In this document: positions 51,456 to 63,770 of the stretch, piece by piece
How the letters are laid out: the number at the start of each line of letters is the position of its first letter
How positions within the stretch are numbered: the stretch's first letter is position 1
Notes under the pieces: model-generated
What the model was told of the DNA's origin: nothing
Seen by the model: the letters and a program-made list of their open reading frames with translations, nothing else
Databases searched by the model: none
From: Phoronis australis
Lineage: Eukaryota; Phoronida; Phoronidae
Assembly (NCBI GenBank): GCA_002633005.1
Contig: NMRA01000161.1
Coordinates: 262,101-326,100 of the forward strand
Direction of reading: 5' to 3'
DNA length: 64,000 bases
Translations under genes and position numbers: made by a program

Positions 51456-54235
51456 TCACAACATGATGGTGAACCACGAAGCAATCAACAGCAGTCCCCC
51501 AATAGGCGTAAATTTCCTGGGTCGCGTGTCACCAGTAAGAGCATGATAGTAGCAGGTACCACTAAATACCAACATGCCTGTGGCCATAAATAGTCCAGTC
51601 TGAAATGGATGATGTAGCCTTAAACGCAGAATTAAGCCTGTCATCTGCCAAAGATGTACTTTTTTGGTCTCAATGTGTTCTTCCTTGCAGTGAGAAGTGA
51701 CTAATGGGACCATGCTCAGTACATAAACCGACACACCGAGACAAACCAACTTGAGTAGCCCGATCTTAAGTAATAACAAGCTATCAGTTTTTTCAAAGAC
51801 CTAAAAGCAACAGTCCTAATTTGACTCCACTTCATAATATTATGCAAATGGTATGAATCAAGAGTTGTTCTTTTTAAGATGAAAGGTGGGTTTATAGCTG
51901 AATGCACACCAAACTCCATGTTAAATGCCTATGTACTACAACCAGTTCACATAAAATGTCTTTGAAACAAAACATTACCCTCATCTTGAAATAATTTTGA
52001 ATTAGATACTAAATGTATATTCGCAAATGTGACAAATACTTCAGGTACTTAATGGAAGGCTTTAGGGAAAAACCACGAACCTCAAACTACAGCCTCTACT
52101 TTGTGTTACAGTGAGCAAGTGTTTTAGCTGCACAATGCATACCTTTCTGGGCACACTACACACATTAATTGGGCAATAGCAGGTAATAGAAACAGCCCAT
52201 GTGAAATCGTTTGGCATTTTAAAACCAACTTGCTATGTTAAAGTAAAATCCACGTTGTGACAAGGTCCAAGAATAATTTGCTTTCTGATGAACACCGTCC
52301 TCCAAAAACACTCATACTACTGTTCACAAACTGCACAACATGCCATTTCTGCACAGAGGTGATCCAGGAAATTGTGAGGCAATCACTAGTAATAACAAGA
52401 ACAGATCTAGCTTTGTGATTTCATGATACTGTTTCTTCAATTTTGTGTTTTGGTGATCGGTTTGGATTCAGAGTTTTGAAGTTTCCTGGGATCATTCTTT
52501 TATATAGCAGCTATACAACTGGGTTTCGCGGAAACACATTCTTGGTTTAGATTACTTTTGATTAAGACCACTTACTGACTATAAAATTTTACTTCAGTTG
52601 CTCAGATGAGAAGTGATTTCTGGGTTAGCAAAGAGCTGATATTTCGTTATTATTTGAGACCATTCTTGGCATGTTGTGACAAGCAAACTTGAAGTGCATT
52701 CAACAAACTGTCTGGAACAATTTAAGACATCACATTTCCTTATGGTAAATTGTCTAAATAATCAAACATTTTTGGGACAGAAGATGGGTTAACAATAGTC
52801 ATTTTAAAAGACCACATCAGTCTTCAAGACAAACTTGTTGTTTTAAGCCATCACACAAGTCTATTACTTAATAAAAGATGCAACCTCATTGTCCCTACAA
52901 ATGAAATGTCAAATAAGAGCACAGAAAACAGCAAAATATTTAATTGATATCTTTGTGTTCAAGTTGTGCACATACAAAGAAAACAGTACCTTCAAGGTGT
53001 GCTTTATAAACCCATAATGGTATGTTATTTTATAAAATATATGATACAATCTATTCAGATGATCCAATGTACAATAAATACATTGAAAACATGTTAGCAT
53101 TTTTCAGGAATGCTAAAAACCCATAACTAAGTATTTCTTTGTTTCAGTAACCACTTACCAGCACAGGTCTCTTAGTTAGAGGCACGGATAGGAGAGCAAT
53201 GGAGTGAAGAATGTGATACCTATAGGCGGTGTCATATATCTGAAATGTGAAAAGTAAAAAACACTCTACCAAAGGACTTCCTAAAACCGCTCTGTGTTAC
53301 TATAATTAAAATCTCTTGGTCTATTTACACCGACCTCTTGTCTATTTGTAAATAGACAAGAGGTCGGTGTAAATAGACTAAGAGAGTTTAATAATAGTAC
53401 TCTAACAAATGTTGTGCACTATGATGGTAGTCATGGCTCGTGTAATTTTCGATGCTTTAATCATTAAGGGGAACAAGTGACAACGAGATTGACTTGAATT
53501 CGTGTTTTGCATACCATGGCATCATAGTGAAAAGCCAACTTGTTTCAAGTTTCACACCCACTCCTCTCAAAAAGGAAACCAAGCCTCAGGTTTTGGTCCG
53601 GTAACAGGTACGATGGCTTTCCCATCCAGTTTTACGAAACAAAATAATGCTCTGAAACTCTCAACAACCCTAAAACATATTTAGGCAAGAAGCAATTGAA
53701 CGATAGACTGCTGAAAGAAAAAGTTTGATAACGGGAACATTTCTTCGAGTTGGAAGGAATTAAATACATCAACGGCTTCAGTAATGTGTCACTCTATGCA
53801 CAAAACGTATTTATAACAATGTGACTCTGAAGGTTTAGGCAGTGTGAGTTATAACTCGCTTAAAAGTTTCCGGCGTATGAAGCTCCTAGGCAGGTGCTGG
53901 CAGGGCCCTGATTAGGGACACCAACTTGCCAAAAAACAACTCCACAGTTACATAATTATAACCGTATGAGAACTTATCAACACCTGTGCTAAATTACCCA
54001 CTCGATGTAGTTCATCCGACTCTGGGTTTGATTCACTTGGCCGAAATGCGTGAGCTCCGTAAGCGCCCATTATTACAGCTATTCCGCCAGACAGGCCGGC
54101 TACGCGAGTGAAAATGTTTCCTTGGTTAACGCCACCGTGAATTTCTCGGACGACAACTTCTCGCGAAGGAAGAAAACTCTGTAGCCAGCCACCTAGGCTC
54201 ACAGCTCTTTCGGCATCCACCTGTACCTTTGGCAT
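51456..54235 (-). CDS. TMEM256: TMEM256 homologue, DUF423 small membrane protein
   Basis: Three minus-strand exons: 54235-54002, 53239-53159 and 51599-51456 (stop included). Introns are GT-AG and all junctions are phase 0; the first donor reads GTGGGT. The product is 152 residues, against 113 in human, with the extra residues N-terminal, as I recall for some other invertebrate homologues. Exon 1 ends with the DUF423 signature region (AGLSGG followed by GAYGAHAF), exon 2 carries the YHILHSIALLSVP helix, and exon 3 holds two more hydrophobic helices with CYYHALTGD between them and TPIGGLLLIASW near the end. This order matches human TMEM256 throughout. The reading frame stays open upstream to 54385, but 54235 is the first in-frame ATG, so it is preferred. 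Function is unknown; family members are predicted multi-pass membrane proteins. Confidence 0.9.
53312..53385. repeat. 74-bp near-perfect palindrome in TMEM256 intron 1
   Basis: Two arms of about 36 bp are reverse complements with one mismatch and almost no spacer, centred on TATTTGTAAATA. It would form a long hairpin in RNA or a cruciform in DNA. It sits in the first intron of the minus-strand TMEM256 gene, close to exon 2. Confidence 0.9.
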
Positions 54236-54641
54236 GACAGGTGATACTTTTAGATCTTGTTGTATGATGCCAGGCAGGCATACAACGAATGTCCAAATTC
54301 TCGTTTCACTCTTTTTAGAACTTCCGGCTGTTTGTTTTGGTCTCGCGAAAGTTAACCTTCGATCCTGCTCAGAACTTGCGAACAATTTAACTCATTTTAG
54401 TATATTTTAGTTCAAGATAGGATTATGTGATATTTTTACTGAAATATTACATTCCACATACGATGGAATCTGTTACTTACAAACGATTTGTTTTATGTGT
54501 GGGTTGTGAGACTATTATCGTTCTTTAGAGTTTGAAGAGAATAAAAATGATATACGACAAAGAAAAGTTTTTGAGCTGATCATTCCGTATACTTTCTCAG
54601 TTTCAATACATCTGTCTGAAAGCATTGCATTTAGTTGTGCA
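54236..54641. promoter_or_regulatory. Probable bidirectional promoter, TMEM256 and C16orf87 homologues
   Basis: The 406 bp between the two divergent start codons must hold the 5' UTRs and core promoters of both genes. I see no convincing TATA box; the side towards the plus-strand gene is AT-rich. Shared promoter function is inferred from geometry only. Confidence 0.6.
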
Positions 54642-57600
54642 ATGGTTTACAAGAGGTGCCCTGAATGCCAGCAATGGGTAAGCAACGTTATAGCGGGTCA
54701 ATTCCATTTGGCCAGTTTTCGCCGTGATTTATAGCTGTAAATAAGTTTCAAAAAGTTGCCTTGATTGATTTGAAGATGACTCAGCCGGAGATTGTTCAGG
54801 ATGTCAAAGTTTATTGGTTAAAAACGTTCGTAATTTAGATTTTAAGCCACCATTAACCAATTATAGGTTAATTCAGTTGGTGAGCTGTACAATCTGGCGA
54901 ATCTACCATAGGCATTAACAATGGGTAACACTGAAGTTGAAGACTGTCACTGATTGGGTCAAGATGCTGGTAAACAGGACAATTTTCCACTTAGTGTTGT
55001 TGAGTCTCAGCTTCCTAGCTACACTTAGCAGCGTTTGAACAGCCACCTGTGACATTTGGGTGCCGAGCTAATGTTGCAGTGCCTAGTATTACCACAGGCT
55101 TCATTAGCTCTGGTCGTCCACAATACACTCTAATAATAAAATGTATGACACTTGGGACTTGGAAATTCATGGGAAATTCACTTCAGCCTTCCATATCAAA
55201 CACAAATTTCAATAAATTTACAAAACGCAAGGGATTCAACTAGATGAACTATTGTTCTTTCTCCTGGTAGCATTTACAGCGTCCTTCTCTGGACAATGAG
55301 TGTTTGCAACAAATTCACGTTTAAAACACAACCAACTGTTGTAGACGGGTCATGTGCGTCAGTTCAAGGCCAACCACAGAATTATCTGATTACTTACGGA
55401 TAAGCAGAATTAACCATCAGGATGTGTGAAATTTCGGGGTCTAGCAGCGTTCAACACACAGTGGTATCCAGCTACATTTTGAGGACAGTCTTCATACAGC
55501 TAGCTGGCTGGCTACATCATGACCCGTATCACACACAGTTTGTCCGGTGGTCATGTTCAGTCTCTGGCAGACCTGTTTCGTGGTAGACCGGTCATGTTTT
55601 CAGGTGCTTTGGTCTCACTTTCTGGTCCAGCGGTCCCATTTGATCCCCGTAGGTCCTGCTTTGCGGTGAGTCAGTCTGATTTGGGTCCATCAGTCATGTT
55701 GTTTCTCTCCCATGAGGTTTTGTAACAACAAACGTCAGGAATCAATTTCAATTCATGTGTTTTATTGTTGATCAGCAAACCAAATTTCTAGGCATGTATT
55801 TTATTTTGCCGAAGATGTCACATCTCCCAAAAGAATGTCACGATGTGAAGGAAATGGGCCGTGCACATAATTACACCCTACTCTTAGTCCTTTACCTTTC
55901 TTTAAGTAAAACACACCATGTCTCTTCTTTTCAGATTCCAGTGGCATGCAAAACTTGCCCATGTGGACATGCTTTTTCAGGGAGAAAATCAAGCACATCC
56001 AGCTTTGAAAAAAAAGGTAAAGACAATACTGACATCCTTTCCCTAACTATTTGTAAACGTTCATCTTCACTTTATCAAACTGATGAATTGTTGAAAACAG
56101 TTGAATGAGATTTGCTTTGTTTACAGTAGCTGAAGAAGTATCCCTGGAGCCAAAGCAAAGGAGGACAGAGAGAACTAAGCGACAGAGGCCAGACTTTTTT
56201 AATGCTCTGGAGTTTGAAACGCACATGCGAAAGGTAATCTATATGAGGAAATGATCGTGTATAAAATTGAATGTAAAAACTCACATAAAATGTTCAAGTT
56301 TTTTAGGGGCTGTACCATAAGAAAGAGGGTAAGCCACATGGAATAAATAATCAATTGGGTCCAGGATAAATAAAAGTTATCAATTGCTTTACTTTTAAAA
56401 ATGAAATATTGTGGGCTGTTATTCTTTGATTCACAATTTTGTCGCTTAGGGTATTTATCGTATGTTTCATCAATAAAATACATCAACACCACCTTAAAAA
56501 GTTTGGATGTGTTATCCATCTTCAGTTAAAATGTAGATCTGCAATCCATGGCGATAATGAATGACCTGTATTCAAGTCGTCGAGCATGAACGACCTCAGG
56601 TCACTTGGAGTTTGTTAGACGATCTCTTTTCTGGTTTCTATTTCCTCTTATTTGGTTTCCAGTTTCCTCTTTTTCATCTCTAAATTATCTTTATGTTGAC
56701 TTCATTCATGCAATAAATATTTTTTTTTGCTGTTAAATTTTACAACACAGAAAAATGTTTCTATCACATACATGTAGGCCTATTTATTTTTAAAACGATA
56801 TCTCAACTGGAAAATTTTCCTGTGTTGTTGTCATTGATCATTTCAAACCATGAGGTCAGCTAAGTCCTCACTCCTACAAACCATGCATGACTGGCATTTG
56901 CCAAAACGGTAATTTTAGTCGAATGGAAAGTGATGAGTTTTGCAGTTGGTCAGTAACAATCAATTTCCCATTATCCCACACAAGCTCCCCTATTGAAGCA
57001 GAAGCCAGATGGCACATTACCTGTCAGTCCTGTGCATGACTCGTAGATGGGGCCCTTACAATTTGTGCTAAACTATTCCGACTTCCATCTGTTTACTTTC
57101 TTTAGTGTTTTTAGTCATACTTGGATGTGTGCGTAGTGATTTTATCGTGATGTCCGGTGATTTTTATCAGGTGGTCAAACAAAATCTGAGGCTACATTGT
57201 GGACCTGCAAGTTACCAAATCGAGCCCTAATACTCCTTGGGACCCAATTAACACAAAGCACTAGGCTATCGTGTTTACTAGCATCCTTATCTTTATCATC
57301 TAAGTATGGCTGATTGGTGGTGTAGCTAGGGGGATAACCACAATTTTTGAAGGAAAGTGTCAAAGTATATATAGCGAACAGCATTTTTTATTTTTGATCA
57401 TGTCTGTGGTGGATCCCCCCAATCCTCTGATGCAGCTGTTGATGGGAATAGGGGAGTGAAAAATGCTTTCGTGCAAATGAGAATAATCAAGTGCATGTAT
57501 CAGTAGGTCTGGGTCAGTTCATATCATTAGTCCAGTACGTGTATCAGTAGGTCTGGGTCAGTTCATATCATTAGTCCAGTACGTGCATCGGTAGGTCTGG

Positions 57601-60600
57601 GTCAGTTCATATCATTAGTCCAGTACGTGTATCGGTAGGTCTGGGTCAGTTCATATCATTAGTTCAAGTGGCATTTCCCTTGACACATTTCTGTTGCTTT
57701 TACATCTTAGTGCTGTATTACACATATGAACAGTGTCTTACTGTTTTTGTACATCTGAAAGCTTTAAAAGTATATGTTTTTGCATTGCACAGTACGAAAG
57801 ATTTNATTAAACCAGATGTGACTAATTGCACATGACTGCCACCACTGTCGAATGTCTTCAATTCGTCAACAATACGAGCAGATGACCTGGTCCGCGTAGA
57901 AAGAATTTTTATCAACAATTTACAAGAAAAAACGTAACCCTGCATTCAGCATAATACCTAATCCGTAACACTACGATCGCCACAATTTGGTCATTACATT
58001 TCATGTTTCGAACCTAGTTTTCCGAAAAAAATTAAACCCTTTCGTCAGACAACTCTTTGGTGCCTTAACTTGTTCTCTAATGTAATTTTCTACGTCTCTG
58101 TGGTTAATTGTCGACACATCATTAAAATTCAATATCCCGGTTGGACTCGAAAGACCGGCTATTTAACTCACGCAACGTCTACTTTCGCTTTGTTTATCGC
58201 AGTGAGCCTCGCTTTGGATTTTAATGTCCGCCGCGTGAATAGAGCCTATGAGGTTTTGTAACAACAAACTTCAGGAATCAATTTCAATTCATGTGTTTTA
58301 TTGTTGATCAGCAAACCAAATTTCTAGGCATGTATTTTATTTTGCCGAAGATGTCACCATCTCCCAAAAGAAATTAGAATGTCACGATCTGAAGGAAATG
58401 GGCCATGTACATAATTACACCTTACTCTTAGTCCTTCACCTTTCTTTAAGTAAAACACACCGTGTCTCTTCTTTTCAGATTCCAGTGGCATGCAAAACTT
58501 GCCCATGTGGACATGCTTTTTCAGGGAGAAAATCAAGCACATCCAGCTTTGAAAAAAAAGGTAAAGACAATACTGACATCCTTTCCCTAACTGTTTGTAA
58601 ACGTTCATCTTCACTTTATCAAACTACTGAATTGTTGAAAACAGTTGAATGAGATCTGCTATGTTTGCAGTAGCTGAAGAAGTACCCCTGGAGCCAAAGC
58701 AAAGGCGGACAGAGAGAACTAAGCGACAGAGGCCAGACTTTTTTAATGCTCTGGAGTTTGAAACGCACATGCGAAAGGTAATCTATATGAGGAAATGATC
58801 TTGTATAAAATTGAATGTAAAAACTCACAAAAAATGTTCAAGCTTTTTGGGGGCTGTACCATCAGAATCGGTAGGAGAGGGTAAGGCACATGGAATAAAT
58901 AGTCAATTGAGTCCAGGATAAATAAAAGTTATCAGTTGCTTTACTTTTAAAAATGAAATATTGTGGGCTGTTATTCTTTGATGCACAATTTTGTCGCTAA
59001 TGGTAGTATCGTATGTTCCATTAATAAAATACATCAACACCAATTTAAAAAGTTTGGATGTGTTATCCATCTTCAGTTAAAATGTAGATCTGCAATCCAT
59101 GGTGATAATGAATGACCTGTATTCAAGTCGTCGAGCCTGAACGACCTCAGGTCACTTGGAGTTTGTTGGAAGATCTCTTTTCTGGTTTCTATTTCCTCTT
59201 ATTTGGTTTCCAGTTTCCTCTTTTTCATCTCTAAATTATCTTTATGTTGACTTCATTCATGCAATAAATATTTTCTTGCTGTTAAATTTTACAACACAGA
59301 AAAATGTTTCTATCACATGCATGTAGTCCTATTTATTTGTAAAACGATATGTCATTTGGAAAATTTTCCTCTTTTGTTGTCATTGATCATTTCAAACTGT
59401 GAGGTCAGTTAAGTCCTCACTCCTACAAACCATGCATGACTGGCATTTGCCAAAACGGTATTTTTAGTCGAACGGAAAATGATGAGTTTTGCAGTTGGTC
59501 AATAACAATTAATTTCCCAATGTCCCACACAAGCTCCCCTATTGAAGCAGAAGCCAGATGGCACATTACCTGTCAGTCCTGTGCATGACTCATAGGTGGG
59601 GCCCTTACAATTTTTGCCAAACTATTCCGACTTCCATCTGTTTACTTTCTTTAGTGTTTTTAGTCATACTTGGATGTGTGCGTAGTGATTTTATCGTGGT
59701 GTCCTGTGATTTTTATCAGGTGGCCAAACAAAATCTGAGGCCACATTGTGGACCTGCAAGTTACCAAATCGAGCCCTAATACTCCTTGGGACCCAATTAA
59801 CACAAAGCACTAGGCCATCGTGTTTACTAGCATCCTTATCTTTATCATCTAAGTATGGCTGATTGGTGGTGTAGCAAGGGCGATAACCTCAATTTTTGAG
59901 GGAAAGTGTCAAAGTATATGTAGCGGACAGCATTTTTTTATTTTTGGTCATGTCTGTGGTGGGTCCCCCTCAATCCTCTGATGCAGCTGTTGATGGGAAT
60001 AGGGGAGTTCAAAATGCTTTCGTGCAAATGAAAATAATCAAGTGCATGTATCAGTAGGTCTGGGTCAGTTCATATCATTAGTCCAGTACGTGTATCAGTA
60101 GGTCTGGGTCAGTTCATATCATTAGTCCAGTACGTGTATCAGTAGGTCTGGGTCAGTTCATATCATTAGTCCAGTACGTGTATCAGTAGGTCTGGGTCAG
60201 TTCATATCATTAGTCCAGTACATGTATCAGTAGGTCTGGGTCAGTTCATATCATTAGTCCAGTACGTGTATCAGTAGGTCTGGGTCAGTTCATATCATTA
60301 GTTCAAGTGGCATTTCCCTGGACACATTATTAGTGCTGTATTACACATATGAACAGTGTCTTACTGTTTTTGTACATCTGAAAGCTTTAAAAGTATATGT
60401 TTTTGCATTGCACAGTACGAAAGATTTATGACGTGGGTAAGGAAAGTATAACAGAAATATAGTGGCAGATGGATAAAGTTCCGTACCGATTTTTCTTGAA
60501 CATTCAGTGTATTTGCAGATTTTATTAATCATTCTTTTAACTTGCCATTCATAATGGAGTTGAATTGGTTATAGAAGCATAGAAAACCTGCAAAAAAGTA

Positions 60601-63600
60601 TTGAGCAGTAAATGTACAAAATGTTCAATATTCTGGCTGTCACCTTTTCTTTGCATAGTATTAAGGCTCTCTGCAGCTGACAAATGCCAGGCTCTGTGGT
60701 CTAATTGCTCCTTTAACAGTAGTTTTCCTGTGAATAAAAGATGGCAGTACTAGTTAGATGACAAGCGACGTGGTCTCTAGAAACTGTAGTTCCGGTGGTT
60801 GCTTTCATTTTTACTGTATCCTTTGTCAACAGAAGTGTCTACACTGATTGAATTTATTTAGACATCATTACAAACATGTAACAGCAAATGATAAGAAAAC
60901 AATCTAAAAATTAATAAAGTATTTTTTCATTACCAATAAAATTGATGACATGGTTTGCACAGACAAGCATTTAGCTTATTTTCGTCGTATCTAAATAAAC
61001 AATTGAAATAATTGTTAAATGTTAAGTGATGTGACATGGAAATGGTGTTACAACTGCACAAAGACAAATATCAAAACACAAACGCATGTACACTGTATGG
61101 CACAGCTGAGAGAAAGGTAAACAATTCCATTCCATTTCTATGATACGCATTTCATAAGTGTCAACACAAATGCATATATGGCACGGCTGAAAAAAGAGGT
61201 AAAATTAAGCAATTCCATGTTGATGATACACATTTTATAAGCTTCAGCAAGAGTTAGATGGTTTCACAATTGTGTACAGTATGTTGGAGATGTGTTCTTA
61301 CTCTTGCTTTGAATTGAAACTGAATAAAATCTGAATAATTTTGACGGAGAATAATTTTGACAGACAATTTGTTCCATCGTGGCGTGGCAGTCAAATTCAA
61401 ATGAAACTTGATTGTGAGATTTAACACAAGGCAGAGTGTTCTGGGTCACTGTCATATCTCATATTCTGGGCAGATGGTGTTGAAAAGTTTTTGTGTACCT
61501 AATACAGAGTGCTCACATTTGCTGTGACTTTCCTCTCGCGTTCTCTCCATTTTGTACAGGTATCCAGGAGAAGAACAGAGAGCAATAAGTCTGAGGATAA
61601 TTCTGAAACACCCAAGAAACAAGGACGAGGTCGACCTAAGGGATCAGGTACCAAAGCAAAGGCAGCCCCTGAAGGTACGACATATGTCTATAAAATGCTG
61701 CTGTGCGAACGTTACTGGAAACTGAGCACTATAAAATCTCGGGATGGTATGATCCACATTTTTAGGACCTCGGTTCGTTTCTGGAGAAATTCAGTAAATT
61801 CCATTCTTTTTGTCAAAATAATTTATGTTTTGTCAAATGATCCTTGCCTCAGCAAAGACAGACTCCAAACAGGTTCTGGACGAAGCCATTTTTGTTTTGA
61901 AACATGTGACTTCACAGTGCTGGCTAGTAACAAAACTTGTATTTTCGACCAGTTGGGGTAAAAAAATTTTATTATTATGATAAGATTCCAACTAATTAAC
62001 AAGCCTGAAGTGTTCATTTGTTCAGTATCTCAATAATACTCTTCAAAAAGTACAAAGAAGTCCAACTTTGTTTGGCACCTAACTGCAGAAATTGGAACTA
62101 AGAATCTGTTCGTATTGGGCCTTGGGATTCGCTCTCACGATTCGATGACAGTTGTTGAACCCTTGATAAATTGTGTAGTATCAAAAAATCTTATTTGATT
62201 TGACCACTTACATTGATAAGAATGGCTCAGTCAACCTGATGTTTTTACAGATTTGCCGTGATTTATGGATTACGGATGAACTGACAGTTTGTTATTATCT
62301 TCCTAAAACCACTTTGAGGTGGCAACATAAGTCTAAACTCGTCTGTTTATGCCCACTTTTAGCATATACACAACATTTCTATGTTGTAGCGTTCTTGGAG
62401 AAAACTAGTTTGGGTGTATGGTACACTCACAGTGGTTGTAGCGTTTTTGGAAAAACTAGTTTGTGTGTATGCTACACTCATGGTGGTTGACGAGGAGCAT
62501 TTTTAAATTTTTTTCTTGGCGCAAGCTGGGATTGAACTAGAGACTTTTAGATTGTTGGTCCAGTTCTCTAAGCACTACACCACGGGGTTGTCCCGGTACT
62601 TCGAGGTAAATAATGAGTCAACCTTTTCAGAAATAATGAAGTTTGTTATTGCTTGGAACCAAGCTCATTTGAGTCTAGCCAACTAACGTAGTCTGATCTC
62701 ATTCAATTACAAACTGTCGGTTCTTCTGAAGCCAGAAAAATAATCACTTCTTGTCTGAATGAGGAATAAGTTAAGACCAAATTTGTTACAATGTGTGACC
62801 ACATGTTAGTTGACATGACAGGAGATGGGATTACATGTAGCTTAAGAAAGACAGTATAATCTAACCGGTGAATTATATTTGTCAGTTTTTTGCCTTGAAG
62901 TTGTTAGATTTATGCTGCCAATAATGTTTATAGAACAACATTAATTTGCACCTATTACCATTCGAAGTAGGCTTTAGGGTATCAAACGTCTTTGACCAAG
63001 TGACTCATTTACTCAATGTACAGGGTCAGACAATTGGTATGTGAGACCTGGGCCCGGTCTCCAATCTATTTACTCGAAATGGAACTCGAAATTAGGTTTG
63101 GCATTTTCTACTCTACTTTTGGGCGAAATCAAGATAAGTGTCTATTATTCTATGCTCGAGTACACAATAACCTACGTAGATAATTTATTGCCCTTAGTTC
63201 ACAGTTTGTAAACCCAATATTAAAGCAATAAGTTCGAGTTTGAACTCGAAAATTCGAGTTTTTACTTGAGTTTGTAGCACGAATATAAGGGTCTTCAAGG
63301 GCAAACTTGAACTAGAAACTCCAATGCATAAATTATAATGTATTCGAGCACAATCTGATAACCAATTATCTTAAGTTTGCACAAAAGGAGCAGAGAAATT
63401 GCCAAAAATAGTTTCGAGTTCGTTTCGAGTACACAGATTAGAGACCGGGCCCTGAGCACTGTATTTGGTGGATGTGTAGGATGAAGGTTGTCTACAAATA
63501 AATCAACTTTTTGAGCTTACAGATAGACCTAATGATTCTCACATGCAAATGTTGTTGCTCGTATTCAATTATGCCAATGTTTGCTCAGTTCCAGCAGGTG

Positions 63601-63770
63601 ATGGTTCTTCAAATTCGTCCACCCCAGCTCAGTCAGTCTCGGACAAAGACATTGAGAAAGATGATGAAAACCTATATACCAATCTTCCATTGGACAAACT
63701 TCAGCAATACTCGATCATCTTGTCAGAAATCAACCGGAAGTTCTGTGGACAAAATTTTCAGCCAGTCTGA
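54642..63770 (+). CDS. C16orf87: C16orf87 homologue, UPF0547 zinc-ribbon protein
   Basis: Five exons: 54642-54677, exon 2 at 55935-56016 (second copy 58479-58560), exon 3 at 56127-56233 (second copy 58671-58777), 61560-61674 and 63598-63770 (stop included). Introns are GT-AG and the phases fit; using one copy of exons 2 and 3 the product is 170 residues (human is 154). Exon 1 gives CPEC and exon 2 gives IPVACKTCPCG, together the UPF0547 zinc ribbon. Exon 3 encodes a basic stretch (KQRRTERTKRQR), exon 4 an AT-hook-like GRGRPKG, and exon 5 the conserved end with LYTNLPLDK and ILSEINRKF. The role is unknown; the basic and AT-hook-like parts suggest nucleic-acid contact. It lies head-to-head with the TMEM256 homologue. 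Exons 2 and 3 are duplicated in frame (189 nt per pair), but this is probably an assembly effect. Confidence 0.92.
55712..57804 (+). repeat. 2.1-kb direct duplication, copy 1 (carries C16orf87 exons 2 and 3)
   Basis: Begins at ATGAGGTTTTGTAAC and runs collinear with 58248-60427. It covers exons 2 and 3, the following intron sequence and four units of a 44-bp minisatellite. It stops exactly at the single N at 57805. The copies differ by scattered substitutions and small indels. Confidence 0.93.
57493..57665. repeat. 44-bp minisatellite, four units
   Basis: The unit contains CAGTAGGTCTGGGTCAG followed by TTCATATCATTAGTCCAG. Units differ by single bases such as CAGTAGG versus CGGTAGG. The array lies in the intron after exon 3, in copy 1. 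Confidence 0.92.
57805..57805. other. Single-N assembly join
   Basis: One N lies exactly at the end of the first copy of the 2.1-kb duplication. Such joins in this window coincide with duplicated flanks, which suggests contig ends abutted without merging. Confidence 0.8.
57806..58247. other. 442-bp unique spacer between the duplicate copies
   Basis: Sequence between the single N and the start of copy 2. It does not resemble the intron sequence just left of copy 1 by eye. It could be haplotype-specific intron sequence or a small insertion. No exon is recognised. Confidence 0.5.
58248..60427 (+). repeat. 2.1-kb direct duplication, copy 2
   Basis: Second copy of 55712-57804, about 88 bp longer mainly because it has six rather than four 44-bp minisatellite units. 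The exon 3 copy encodes proline where copy 1 has serine (VAEEVP versus VAEEVS). Both exon copies keep intact splice sites and frames. Downstream sequence continues normally to exon 4. Confidence 0.93.
60043..60305. repeat. 44-bp minisatellite, six units
   Basis: Same unit as in the array at 57493 but six copies and more homogeneous. It lies in copy 2 of the 2.1-kb duplication, so the array length differs between the copies. Confidence 0.92.
60428..61559. other. Intron before C16orf87 exon 4
   Basis: AT-rich intron sequence after the duplication. I see no further exon, gene or strong repeat. Confidence 0.6.
62518..62597 (-). mobile_element. tRNA-derived SINE head
   Basis: On the minus strand the sequence reads like a tRNA, with an A-box-like TGGTGTAGTGCTTAGAG and a B box GTTCAATCCC at normal spacing. 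The surroundings are intron 4 of the C16orf87 homologue. A true tRNA gene is less likely because the acceptor stem does not pair well by eye. Confidence 0.55.
63048..63454. mobile_element. 407-bp MITE with about 20-bp terminal inverted repeats, copy 2
   Basis: Ends with imperfect inverted repeats starting CTGGGCCCGGTCTCC and CAGGGCCCGGTCTC. It is the same length as, and nearly identical to, 26106-26512. The interior has nested inverted repeats built from ACTCGAAA and TTCGAGT. It lies in the last intron of the C16orf87 homologue. No coding capacity. The superfamily is not assigned because no clear target duplication was seen. Confidence 0.85.

Noticed and set aside
54236-54385. Extension of TMEM256 by 50 codons upstream
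   Set aside because: The frame is open but contains no ATG; the apparent first residue is a TTG codon, so this is more likely 5' UTR.
57493-60305. Regular 44-bp repeats resembling a CRISPR array
   Set aside because: The units are contiguous with no variable spacers and lie in a eukaryotic intron, so this is a minisatellite.
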